Source: JBBAFS01 sp041655255 (GTDB lineage Bacteria; Spirochaetota; Spirochaetia; Sphaerochaetales; Sphaerochaetaceae). Taken from it: a DNA stretch of 10,137 nucleotides. The notes under the pieces were generated by a model, which did not search any database, was not told the DNA's origin, and worked only from the letters and a program-made list of their open reading frames with translations. Positions 1-5,481 of the stretch are shown piece by piece. The DNA lies in the NCBI GenBank assembly GCA_041655255.1, contig JBBAFS010000056.1, forward strand, positions 1-10,137, in the 5' to 3' direction. How positions within the stretch are numbered: the first letter of the stretch is position 1; each line of letters starts with the position of its first letter. Position numbers and translations under genes: made by a program.

Positions 1-183
1 TAATCGACGGATTTCGTAGGGGCTGGGCTTGCTCTGCCCGAGATCATCAAAAAGTCAATTCAGAGTTGTATAGTAAAAGAGTCTCACGCAGATCTCGGAG
101 ATCTCACAGATTAAAAAGATTAAGGGTATGGTATTTGATATCGAAACATTAAACGGTTACACCTGACGAGAAATGTCAAAACG
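1..183. repeat. 183-bp direct repeat, copy A (left end may lie outside the window)
   Basis: This stretch recurs almost unchanged at 379-561, a fixed offset of 378 bp. I count only three mismatches: two in the GTATGG/GCAAGG stretch near 126-130, and one near 178. It has no open reading frame. Inside are a GTAGGGG-type palindromic element (15-42) and a degenerate short-period tract (82-120, with CAGATCTC and GAGATCTC steps). Because the homology begins at the first base of the window, the true unit probably extends further left. The similarity implies recent duplication or active homogenisation. I see no transposase and no clear terminal inverted repeats, so I do not call it an insertion sequence. 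Confidence 0.93.
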
Positions 184-186
184 ATG

Positions 187-212
187 TGTAGGGGAGCGAG
201 TTCTACCCCTCC
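187..212. repeat. GTAGGGG-type palindromic element (variant 1)
   Basis: A short GTAGGGG-headed element with an inverted repeat, AGGGG at about 190-194 pairing with CCCCT at 206-210. It lies immediately after repeat copy A. It shares the GTAGGGG head and the stem-loop design with the elements at 15-42, 283-309 and 393-420, but its interior differs. It looks like a REP-like intergenic hairpin; its function is unknown. Confidence 0.6.
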
Positions 213-282
213 AGTTTTAAAAATATCAGGTAATCCGTATACCGCCAAGGGTTAACATACAATGGAAAAACAACCAACCATT

Positions 283-309
283 CGTAGGGGTCGCGGCTTG
301 TCGACCCGC
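283..309. repeat. GTAGGGG-type palindromic element (variant 2)
   Basis: CGTAGGGG is followed by a perfect inverted repeat, GGGTCG at 288-293 with CGACCC at 302-307. The flanks also match the elements in the 183-bp repeats: ATTCGTAGGGG precedes it, and AATCAAAAGTCAA follows, against ATCAAAAAGTCAA in the large copies. This is therefore a diverged relative of the same dispersed unit, with the stem changed by compensating substitutions. That pattern suggests the hairpin itself is what is maintained. Confidence 0.65.
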
Positions 310-378
310 AATAATCAAAAGTCAACACCACCATCAAATCCTTTTGAAGTCTCATAATCGTTAAGAATCCCAAATGTT

Positions 379-561
379 TAATCGACGGATTTCGTAGGGG
401 CTGGGCTTGCTCTGCCCGAGATCATCAAAAAGTCAATTCAGAGTTGTATAGTAAAAGAGTCTCACGCAGATCTCGGAGATCTCACAGATTAAAAAGATTA
501 AGGGCAAGGTATTTGATATCGAAACATTAAACGGTTACACCTGACGAGAAATGTCGAAACG
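379..561. repeat. 183-bp direct repeat, copy B
   Basis: Second copy of the 1-183 unit, in the same orientation and without indels. Homology ends abruptly at about 561, where this copy runs into unique sequence leading to the pilin regulatory region. It contains the same palindromic element (393-420) and the same CAGATCTC/GAGATCTC tract (460-498). The tract resembles short GCAGAT-rich intergenic sequence that I recall from several unrelated bacterial genomes; that recollection is not verified here. Confidence 0.93.
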
Positions 562-685
562 TCGTTTATGGGTAACCTAACAAACAAAGAAAAAAGAGGT
601 AGTGGATGCTATATTTTAGATTCCTAATAACTCTATGAAATCTTAACATAAAAGCTCTGGCTGGTGGAAAACTCCACCCATACAG

Positions 686-749
686 GACAAGCCAATGACT
701 TGTCGCTTATTTATGACAAACATTCTTTTCGTGTCACATATCAATGTCA
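686..749 (+). promoter_or_regulatory. Candidate upstream activator sites for a sigma-54 enhancer-binding protein
   Basis: Two inverted repeats built on the same half site lie in tandem: GACAAG-N7-CTTGTC (686-704) and TGACA-N13-TGTCA (714-736). A further TGTCA follows at 745-749 inside the 11-bp palindrome CAATGTCATTG (742-752). They sit about 160-220 bp upstream of the predicted start of transcription near 909, the usual distance for sigma-54 activators. PilR of Pseudomonas is known to use GTGTC-containing sites upstream of pilA, and the half site here is similar. Assignment to a PilR-like regulator is inference. Confidence 0.4.
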
Positions 750-882
750 TTGCAATCCAGCTGAATAATGAGCAAATAGGGTATACACCGTCCTTAAATA
801 AAAACAACGATAAACTTAACTACCTATATATAAGATAGTTACGTTGCCCAACTACTATTACTGCAAAATTATTTACTATGAT

Positions 883-898
883 TGGCACACTTATTGCC
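883..898 (+). promoter_or_regulatory. Sigma-54 (RpoN) promoter of the first pilin gene
   Basis: TGGCAC at 883-888 and TTGCC at 894-898 are separated by five bases. The essential GG (884-885) and GC (896-897) are ten bases apart, matching the established -24/-12 consensus TGGCAC-N5-TTGC(A). Transcription would begin near 909, about 31 bases before the ATG at 940, leaving room for the ribosome binding site. Type IV pilin genes in many bacteria are RpoN-dependent, so the context fits. I found no comparable element upstream of the other genes in the window. Confidence 0.78.
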
Positions 899-927
899 TA
901 TATATGTGGATAGCTATAAACCCTATA

Positions 928-934
928 AAGGAGG
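928..934 (+). promoter_or_regulatory. Ribosome binding site fixing the pilin start at 940
   Basis: AAGGAGG ends five bases before ATG 940, a near-perfect Shine-Dalgarno sequence. It decides the start. The longer reading frame from ATG 844 would begin upstream of the sigma-54 promoter, and its extra 32 residues lack the hydrophobic, paralog-conserved character of the protein from 940 on. Confidence 0.9.
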
Positions 935-939
935 AAAGA

Positions 940-1374
940 ATGGGACAACAGCAAATCTTATTAATCGTACTTAGTGTAATTTTAGTTGGTATCGCTATCG
1001 CAGTCGGTATCACAATGTTTAAAGCTCAAGCTGAGCAAAGTAATATTGATGCAATTGCAGCAGACTTAAACAACCTTGGTGCAATGGCATACCAATACTC
1101 AATTAGACCAGTATCAATGGGCGGTGGATTTGGCGACTCAGGAAAATCATATGTAGGTTTTACAATTCCCGCCGGAATGGATTCAAATTCGAATGGAAAA
1201 TACTATGTGGCAACTGGAGCAACGGCAACAAGTATTACATTAGTCGCTCAATCAGCAACAGACGATGATATAATTAAAAAACTTGTAGTTGATAAAGATG
1301 GGAAAATGACTCTCAGTGATGGTGAAGCTTCCCTTATCCCTGGTGGAACAGGTGGTAGCGGTGGTAATGACTAA
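940..1374 (+). CDS. Type IV pilin-like protein, paralog 1 (sigma-54 driven)
   Basis: A 144-residue protein beginning MGQQQILL, with a hydrophobic helix at residues 6-26 ending in MFK, like the N-terminal helix of type IV pilins and pseudopilins. There is no long basic leader and no Glu at mature position 5. If a prepilin peptidase acts, a cut after Gly2 would expose QQQ. Residues 28-60 should continue the helix (DAIAADLNNLGAMAYQY). A GGG motif follows near residue 72, then a small beta-rich globular part, and the protein ends in a Gly-rich tail (GGTGGSGGND) that the other two paralogs lack. The two paralogs at 1449-1838 and 2051-2503 share all of the first 18 residues. It is monocistronic, with a sigma-54 promoter and a strong terminator, as expected of an abundantly expressed, regulated major subunit. 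Export and assembly as a pilus are inferred from the N-terminus and the family resemblance. Confidence 0.93.
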   Translation: MGQQQILLIVLSVILVGIAIAVGITMFKAQAEQSNIDAIAADLNNLGAMAYQYSIRPVSMGGGFGDSGKSYVGFTIPAGMDSNSNGKYYVATGATATSITLVAQSATDDDIIKKLVVDKDGKMTLSDGEASLIPGGTGGSGGND

Positions 1375-1391
1375 TTAGATTCAAGCAATTT

Positions 1392-1418
1392 AAAAAGGCC
1401 CATTAATGGGCCTTTTTT
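1392..1418. terminator. Bidirectional intrinsic terminator between convergent pilin genes
   Basis: A perfect 26-bp palindrome: five A, GGCCCATTAATGGGCC, five T (1392-1417), plus one more T. Read either way it gives a GC-rich stem followed by a U tract. It lies 17 bases after the stop of the plus-strand pilin gene and about 31 bases after the end of the minus-strand one, so it can serve both. Confidence 0.93.
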
Positions 1419-1448
1419 ATTTCTAATCTTCTAATTATATTCTTCTAT

Positions 1449-1838
1449 TTAGTCCCAGCCGTTCATTTCGAACTCATTTTCAAGTTCTAAGTTATCGTTG
1501 TAAGTAGCGGCTATAGTGGCCCCTTCATAGAGTTTAGATGTAGCTGTTATAGTAATTTGAGTGAAGTCATTGTTAATCTCTATTAAGTATTCAGCGTTAT
1601 TGTTATCAGTAATTTCTGTAGGAGGATTAAATCCTTTATAGCTACCGTTTCCTCCCCCTAACATATCAGGTTTTAAACGATGCTGATAAGCTAAGGATCC
1701 AATAGTAATTATATCAAGGATAATTGCATCCTGATTTGATGTTAATGAGTAGCTCTTGAACATCGAGATACCGACAGCTATCGATATACCGACCAAGATG
1801 ACGCTAAGCACGATTAACAATATTTGTTGTTGTCCCAT
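1449..1838 (-). CDS. Type IV pilin-like protein, paralog 2
   Basis: A 129-residue protein that starts with the same 18 residues as paralog 1 and ends its hydrophobic helix in MFKS. The helix continues through SNQDAIILDI to AYQHRLKP, followed by LGGGNGSYKGF and a short beta-rich domain; the C-terminus is NGWD. The start is supported by a purine-rich AAGGGGG on the minus strand seven bases upstream. It is closest to paralog 3, sharing KSY, NQDAI, LKP, LGGGNGS and a G-W-acidic C-terminus. It is convergent with paralog 1 and shares its terminator. It is probably an alternative or minor subunit of the same fibre; the function is inferred. Confidence 0.92.
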   Translation of the reverse strand: MGQQQILLIVLSVILVGISIAVGISMFKSYSLTSNQDAIILDIITIGSLAYQHRLKPDMLGGGNGSYKGFNPPTEITDNNNAEYLIEINNDFTQITITATSKLYEGATIAATYNDNLELENEFEMNGWD

Positions 1839-1857
1839 AGGTTTACCCCCTTTTTAT

Positions 1858-1886
1858 AATCTACAACACATTAAGATAATAATCAA
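1858..1886 (-). promoter_or_regulatory. Possible sigma-70-type promoter of pilin paralog 2
   Basis: On the minus strand TTGATT (1886-1881) and TAGATT (1863-1858) are separated by 17 bases. The -10 hexamer is identical to the one proposed for paralog 3. Transcription would start near 1851, almost on the ribosome binding site and only about 13 bases before the ATG, which makes this weaker than the other promoter calls. The gene could instead be read from the promoter of paralog 3. Confidence 0.35.
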
Positions 1887-1967
1887 CTCTACCTCGGGAG
1901 GCAAAGAATATTTTTTTGGTTTAACATTTAGATAGAACAATAGCGTATCACGTTTTCATTGCTTCTC

Positions 1968-2000
1968 AACCCCTCGGTTCTTACGGAGGGGTTTTGTGTT
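1968..2000 (+). terminator. GC-rich hairpin with a T-rich tail on the plus strand
   Basis: AACCCCTC (1968-1975) and GAGGGGTT (1986-1993) form a perfect 8-bp stem with a 10-base loop, followed by TTTTGTGTTT on the plus strand. It lies just beyond the end of the minus-strand pilin gene at 2051, so its expected job would be to terminate that gene. In that direction, however, the stem is followed by GAGAAG rather than a U tract. It may act imperfectly on the minus strand, or it may end a plus-strand transcript that I have not identified. Confidence 0.6.
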
Positions 2001-2050
2001 TAAGAAATAAAATAAAAACTTACAAACAGGTTAATTGACGCTAAACCTTC

Positions 2051-2503
2051 TTATTTTTTCTCCCAGCCTTCCATTATGTAACCGGTGCTTGAGCTGCTGG
2101 GTCCTTTACCGAATTCCATTCCCTCTACATTACTAAGGTCGTTAATGAGGTTAAGATTAAGATCGTAGTATGCTGTTATTGTGGCAGAATCGTAGCTATT
2201 TGAAGTACCGATAATTTCGATAGCTTTTCCATCTTGCAAGATTCTGACGTTATATTTTGCGTTAGAGTTTTCACTGGAGTGGCTTGGTAGGGTAAAGTTA
2301 TTGAAAGATCCATTTCCTCCCCCCAACGTGCTTGGTTTAAGTCGATACTGATATGCTGTTGAGGCTATATTCATAATATCGTAAACGATAGCGTCTTGGT
2401 TAGCAGTCAAGGCATATGATTTAAACATAGATATTCCGACGCTTACGGATATACCGACGAGAATTACGCTAAGAACAATAAGTAATATTTGCTGCTGTCC
2501 CAT
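2051..2503 (-). CDS. Type IV pilin-like protein, paralog 3
   Basis: A 150-residue protein with the shared MGQQQILL start, a hydrophobic helix to about residue 27 (MFKSY), a continuing helix with NQDAIVYDI, then AYQYRLKP and LGGGNGSFNNF. The C-terminal domain is longer than in paralog 2: it has a GKGPSSSSTG loop and ends EGWEKK. GGAGG on the minus strand lies six bases before the ATG. It has a convincing promoter of its own (2559-2586) and points away from the pseudopilin-like operon starting at 2739. It is probably another subunit or variant of the same appendage. Compared with paralog 2, the first ~60 residues are much better conserved than the rest, typical of pilins, where the helix packs in the fibre core and the globular part is exposed. 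Confidence 0.92.
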   Translation of the reverse strand: MGQQQILLIVLSVILVGISVSVGISMFKSYALTANQDAIVYDIMNIASTAYQYRLKPSTLGGGNGSFNNFTLPSHSSENSNAKYNVRILQDGKAIEIIGTSNSYDSATITAYYDLNLNLINDLSNVEGMEFGKGPSSSSTGYIMEGWEKK

Positions 2504-2558
2504 AACACCTCCATTCTATTAATTTGCTAAGGGGCTGTCTAAACTCCTAAGCGTAACC

Positions 2559-2586
2559 AATCTAATACTGGTAAAAAGTATGTCAA
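2559..2586 (-). promoter_or_regulatory. Sigma-70-type promoter of pilin paralog 3
   Basis: On the minus strand a perfect TTGACA (2586-2581) is followed after 16 bases by TAGATT (2564-2559). The predicted start near 2552 leaves about 50 bases of leader with a good GGAGG. It is divergent from the promoter at 2680-2707, about 95 bp away. Confidence 0.62.
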
Positions 2587-2679
2587 TATTTATTTTACAG
2601 CTTGCCTTGAGAAATCAAGTCATAATGCCCTTCAACCCCCTATTACTCCTATATTCCATAGCATTACGTTATTTATAGC

Positions 2680-2707
2680 TTGACTTCAACACCTAATTAA
2701 TTATTAT
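2680..2707 (+). promoter_or_regulatory. Sigma-70-type promoter of the pseudopilin-like operon
   Basis: TTGACT (2680-2685) and TATTAT (2702-2707) are 16 bases apart, and each differs from consensus at one base. Transcription would start near 2714, about 25 bases before the ATG at 2739. The hexamers look like ordinary bacterial sigma-70 rather than the Bacteroidetes -7/-33 type. Confidence 0.62.
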
Positions 2708-2738
2708 TTAGCTAAAATAGATTGAAAGGAAATAAACG

Positions 2739-3149
2739 ATGAATTTAGGACAAACTTTGCTCGCTCTGCTCGCATTGGCACTGCTCGTTACTATCTCGCT
2801 GAGCATAAATAAAGCAAGATTTGCTTCGACCGAAAGAACTATCGAATTGCAAGTCGAGTTAGAAGCAATTAACTATGGGCAGTCTGTTATGGAAATTATC
2901 TCTAACCGAGCTAATACCGAAGAGGGGTATAACAGCTTAGAAGATAAATTCAATAATTGGACTGGAAACCAAAAGGTTAGCGACGGCTCAGGGCAAACCC
3001 TCTATTCTAAAGTAATAGTTGAGTCAGAAGCTGACAATACGCCGCTACACGAGGTGCCCTACAAATTTGTCCGCGTCACCGTTTATGCCGATCCAGCCTA
3101 TGAAAAGCAATTAGTGGAATACAAATCAGCGTTTAACCGCTGGTGGTAA
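2739..3149 (+). CDS. Pseudopilin-like minor subunit (single N-terminal membrane helix)
   Basis: A 136-residue protein starting MNLGQTLLALLALALLV; residues 5-22 form a membrane helix, followed by SINKARF. The pattern Gly-Gln-hydrophobic at residues 4-6 echoes the MG-QQQ starts of the three pilins and may mark a common processing or insertion signal. Residues 30-60 (ERTIELQVELEAINYGQSVMEII) look helical and pilin-like; the rest is a small mixed domain ending in RWW. I do not recognise a specific family. It is first in a tight plus-strand run, 14 bases ahead of the next gene, which also has a single N-terminal helix. A minor pilin or pseudopilin role is inferred from topology and context. Confidence 0.9.
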   Translation: MNLGQTLLALLALALLVTISLSINKARFASTERTIELQVELEAINYGQSVMEIISNRANTEEGYNSLEDKFNNWTGNQKVSDGSGQTLYSKVIVESEADNTPLHEVPYKFVRVTVYADPAYEKQLVEYKSAFNRWW

Positions 3150-3163
3150 AGGGGTTTTAAATT

Positions 3164-3967
3164 ATGGCGCCAATGTTGGATATTTTACAGTCTGTCATCG
3201 TAGCGGGGATAATAGTCCTGCTTGTTTTAGGTATACATCTGATGACTATGAAAACGGGCACTGAAAACCGAGTGTTACAAGAGATGCAAGGGCTGTTAGA
3301 TGTCGGGATGGAGGTCTTTCAAGAAGAGTTTCGTCATCTTGATGATTTTACTTCTGACCACCTGAAGCCTAATACTAATGACCTCTACTTCAACAATACT
3401 AATGGCGAAATAGTATATATCAAAAATCATACCGACTCTCTTACCATTACTAAAACTAAGCCTGGTAGTCAAACATCTACCGGAACCGTTAAACAGGCGA
3501 ATGGGAAAAACTCTATCGATCTGAATGGATCTCCATCAGTACCATCACTCGCCATTATAAAAATAACCTCCTCTACACCCGGACGAAACCAAACAAAACT
3601 AATTAGCTCTTATAGCTCGGGGGCAAGACGAGTCAATATCGTCGGCGAATGGGATATTTTACCCACCAGTGACGATACTTATCAAATCATCTCCGTAGCT
3701 GAACAGAAAAAGCATTCCTACCGTCTAAACCTGTTAGACCGAAAACCTGATATCTATACCTTTAACCTTAAACAAATTGATGAAAATGGCTCGATCGTCA
3801 CACCCGGAGGAGCTACTATAAACGCTGACAATATAGATGTTATAAACGTTAGCTTAACTATCGCCAGTAGAGAAAAAGACCTCTACCAAGACCACCCTCA
3901 ACAGTTCACCTCAAGCATCCAAAAAGACTTTTTCCTCAGAGGGTACCGACTGGTTACCGGAGAATAA
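3164..3967 (+). CDS. Pseudopilin-like protein with an N-terminal membrane helix
   Basis: A 267-residue protein. Residues 8-27 (LQSVIVAGIIVLLVLGIHLM) form one membrane helix close to the N-terminus, followed by a likely continuing helix rich in E, M and Q (residues 33-60, including EEFRHLDDF). The remainder is polar, beta-prone and rich in Ser/Thr/Asn, ending in FFLRGYRLVTGE. There is no Gly-containing leader before the helix. Its size and shape resemble larger minor pilins (GspJ/K or PilW-like) without a diagnostic motif. AAAGGGG precedes the ATG. It is almost certainly cotranscribed with the gene upstream, and likely with the one downstream 54 bases later. Confidence 0.9.
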   Translation: MAPMLDILQSVIVAGIIVLLVLGIHLMTMKTGTENRVLQEMQGLLDVGMEVFQEEFRHLDDFTSDHLKPNTNDLYFNNTNGEIVYIKNHTDSLTITKTKPGSQTSTGTVKQANGKNSIDLNGSPSVPSLAIIKITSSTPGRNQTKLISSYSSGARRVNIVGEWDILPTSDDTYQIISVAEQKKHSYRLNLLDRKPDIYTFNLKQIDENGSIVTPGGATINADNIDVINVSLTIASREKDLYQDHPQQFTSSIQKDFFLRGYRLVTGE

Positions 3968-3968
3968 A

Positions 3969-4019
3969 ATGAATAATCCTTTACTGCTAACCCTTTTCAA
4001 AGACTTAAAAGGAGTGTAA
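3969..4019 (+). CDS. Possible 16-codon leader peptide between pilin-like genes
   Basis: ATG 3969 opens a frame of 16 codons (MNNPLLLTLFKDLKGV) ending at TAA 4017-4019, two bases before the ATG at 4022. The ribosome binding site of the next gene lies inside its last codons. Such an arrangement could couple translation. It has no clear Shine-Dalgarno of its own, because the upstream stop codon is one base away; reinitiation would be needed. It could be chance. Confidence 0.2.
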   Translation: MNNPLLLTLFKDLKGV

Positions 4020-4021
4020 TT

Positions 4022-5410
4022 ATGGGCAGATACGCAATTATCGTGGTGATGGCACTTATACTTATCCTATCCTACTTCGTTATCAGCTCCACCAGAACAA
4101 GTACTATAAGCTCAGAAAGAAACGTTGAATCGTTCCACCTTAGCGCTGGGAAAAATATCGCCAATAGCGCTGCACAAATTGCAGTCAAAAATATTAAAGA
4201 TGGAACTTGGACAGTGGCAAACGGTACCGAACAATACTTTACCACCGGAACTGATAACTTCCAAGCCTCTAATACACTCGGCGGACGATATAAAATTAAA
4301 ATAAGAAACGATAACGATGTATATACCGTCTCCGCTACCGGCATCGGAGGACTGACCAATAACGAATACGCTAAACCGTATGAAGTGACCGTTAAACTGA
4401 GCGTCACCGCTGAACAGGGAACTGCCACCACCCCAAGCTTGCCACCATTCGACCACGCTGTGTTTTCTAAAGGATCTTTAAAGTTAACTTCCGGCACTGT
4501 TGATGGGAACGTCGGCTCGAATTCTATTAGTCCTGGAGGTATTTCACTTGATTGGGGCATAATACTTAATGGTGATATATCAATTGGTCCATCTGGTGAC
4601 CCTTCGAAAGTAGTGGTAACACCAGCATGGTCAAACCTTATCCATGGTAGTATAACCAATCTAACCGAAACCAGAAATTACCAACTACCTCCGTTCCCTG
4701 ATTATCCTGGTGGCCTGCCAAACAGAGGGAATTTCACCACACCTCAGGAAAAGCCCTATAGTATAAATGCTGATGGATACTACAACAATTTTGAAATTAT
4801 TGCTGATAGAAAGGTTACGATAGACTTAGGAGGAGGAGACCGAATTATTCGAGTAAAAACGCTAAATATTCTCCAAGGGCATATCGAAGTTTCTAACATA
4901 GGTGCAAACGGCAGGCTTTTTCTCTATATTGAAGACAAATTTGTACTTAATGGCGATAGTTCAATAAACAAAGGTGGACAACCAGATAGAGTGCAAATGT
5001 ATTATTCAGGAACTACTTCTATCAATAGTGGAGGCAATACGCGCGTTAGAGCTTCAATATATGTTCAAAAGGCTGATATATATATGGGTGGTTCTGCCGG
5101 AGCCTTGGGAAACATTATATCGGGAGGAGAGAAAATCGAAATCTCGGGTGGTGCGAGTATCTCTGCTGACGCAAAAAAAATAGTATCAGTACTATACGCA
5201 CCTCAAGCTAATGTAGTAATTCGTGGCGGTGGTTATGTTAATGGCGCTATAATAGCAGAGTCAGTTGAAGTTAGCGGGGGAGGCAAAATCGAGTATAGTG
5301 GCATCTTTGAAGACTCCATTCCAGATTTGGAAGATATTGAACCTGAAGAGGATGAAAGTTCAAGCTCAGAGGAGATAGTAACTGGTATTCAGATTCTGCA
5401 ATGGAATTAG
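4022..5410 (+). CDS. PilX/DUF7305-like pilus-associated protein with a repetitive beta-rich body
   Basis: A 462-residue protein. Residues 4-22 are a membrane helix starting right after MGRY. It is followed by a pilin-like amphipathic stretch (ERNVESFHLSAGKNIANSAAQIAV), as in PilX-type minor pilins that carry large C-terminal domains. Residues 85-130 form a small beta domain (YKIKIRNDNDVYTVSATG). From about residue 145 (DHAVFSKGSLKLTSGTVDGN) the protein shows short Gly/Asn/Ser-rich beta repeats: GNVGSNS, GHIEVSNIGANG, SGGNTRVRASI, GGGYVNGAIIAES. This fits the DUF7305-type parallel beta domain seen in PilX-like proteins. An acidic Ser/Glu linker (EEDESSSSEE) precedes a final IQILQWN strand. AAGGAG lies about eight bases before the ATG. 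Its codon choice becomes more AT-rich after about 4450. A tip or adhesin-like minor pilin is the best guess. Confidence 0.92.
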   Translation: MGRYAIIVVMALILILSYFVISSTRTSTISSERNVESFHLSAGKNIANSAAQIAVKNIKDGTWTVANGTEQYFTTGTDNFQASNTLGGRYKIKIRNDNDVYTVSATGIGGLTNNEYAKPYEVTVKLSVTAEQGTATTPSLPPFDHAVFSKGSLKLTSGTVDGNVGSNSISPGGISLDWGIILNGDISIGPSGDPSKVVVTPAWSNLIHGSITNLTETRNYQLPPFPDYPGGLPNRGNFTTPQEKPYSINADGYYNNFEIIADRKVTIDLGGGDRIIRVKTLNILQGHIEVSNIGANGRLFLYIEDKFVLNGDSSINKGGQPDRVQMYYSGTTSINSGGNTRVRASIYVQKADIYMGGSAGALGNIISGGEKIEISGGASISADAKKIVSVLYAPQANVVIRGGGYVNGAIIAESVEVSGGGKIEYSGIFEDSIPDLEDIEPEEDESSSSEEIVTGIQILQWN

Positions 5411-5481
5411 TGCAGTTTGACCTTAAAACATTAAAATTTGTTTACAGTATATACTAACTCTAATAAATTGGTGGCTATTGA

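Larger units (their letters stand above)
1..881. other. Long non-coding region upstream of the pilin gene
   Basis: No convincing gene is present on either strand. Positions 1-561 are occupied by the two direct repeats and their diverged relatives. Positions 562-650 are unique AT-rich sequence with no clear signal. Positions 652-752 hold a dense set of inverted repeats and TGTCA-like half sites. Positions 753-881 are AT-rich leader sequence ahead of the sigma-54 promoter. An 880-bp gap in an otherwise compact region points to a regulatory or repeat-accumulating role. Confidence 0.75.

Noticed and set aside
1..561. CRISPR array or insertion sequence
   Set aside because: The repeat unit is 183 bp with only two copies and no regular spacers. 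No transposase frame or clear terminal inverted repeats are seen.
652..708. Three-way-junction riboswitch (for example c-di-GMP type) formed by AAGC/GCTT around two perfect hairpins, GGTGGA-AAAC-TCCACC and GACAAG-N7-CTTGTC
   Set aside because: The conserved residues of the c-di-GMP-I class are not present. The predicted transcription start near 909 also places this stretch outside the pilin mRNA. Protein-binding inverted repeats explain it better.
844..939. N-terminal extension of the first pilin gene to an upstream ATG
   Set aside because: It would begin upstream of the sigma-54 promoter, and its 32 residues are absent from both paralogs. The strong AAGGAGG before ATG 940 and the shared MGQQQ start fix the gene at 940.
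940..2503. Pilin antigenic variation by silent-cassette gene conversion
   Set aside because: All three genes are complete, with starts and ribosome binding sites. Their shared regions differ at about half of the synonymous sites, which argues against ongoing conversion.
2504..2738. Sigma-54 promoter on the minus strand from a GC-N10-CC pair near 2628-2641
   Set aside because: Only the spaced dinucleotides match; the surrounding bases do not resemble TGGCAC or TTGCA, while a better TTGACA/TAGATT promoter lies closer to the gene.
4072..4659. Minus-strand open frames (4072-4659 and 4112-4456) opposite the PilX-like gene
   Set aside because: They overlap a well-supported plus-strand gene with a membrane helix and ribosome binding site. 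Their translations show no coherent domain, and they have no start context.
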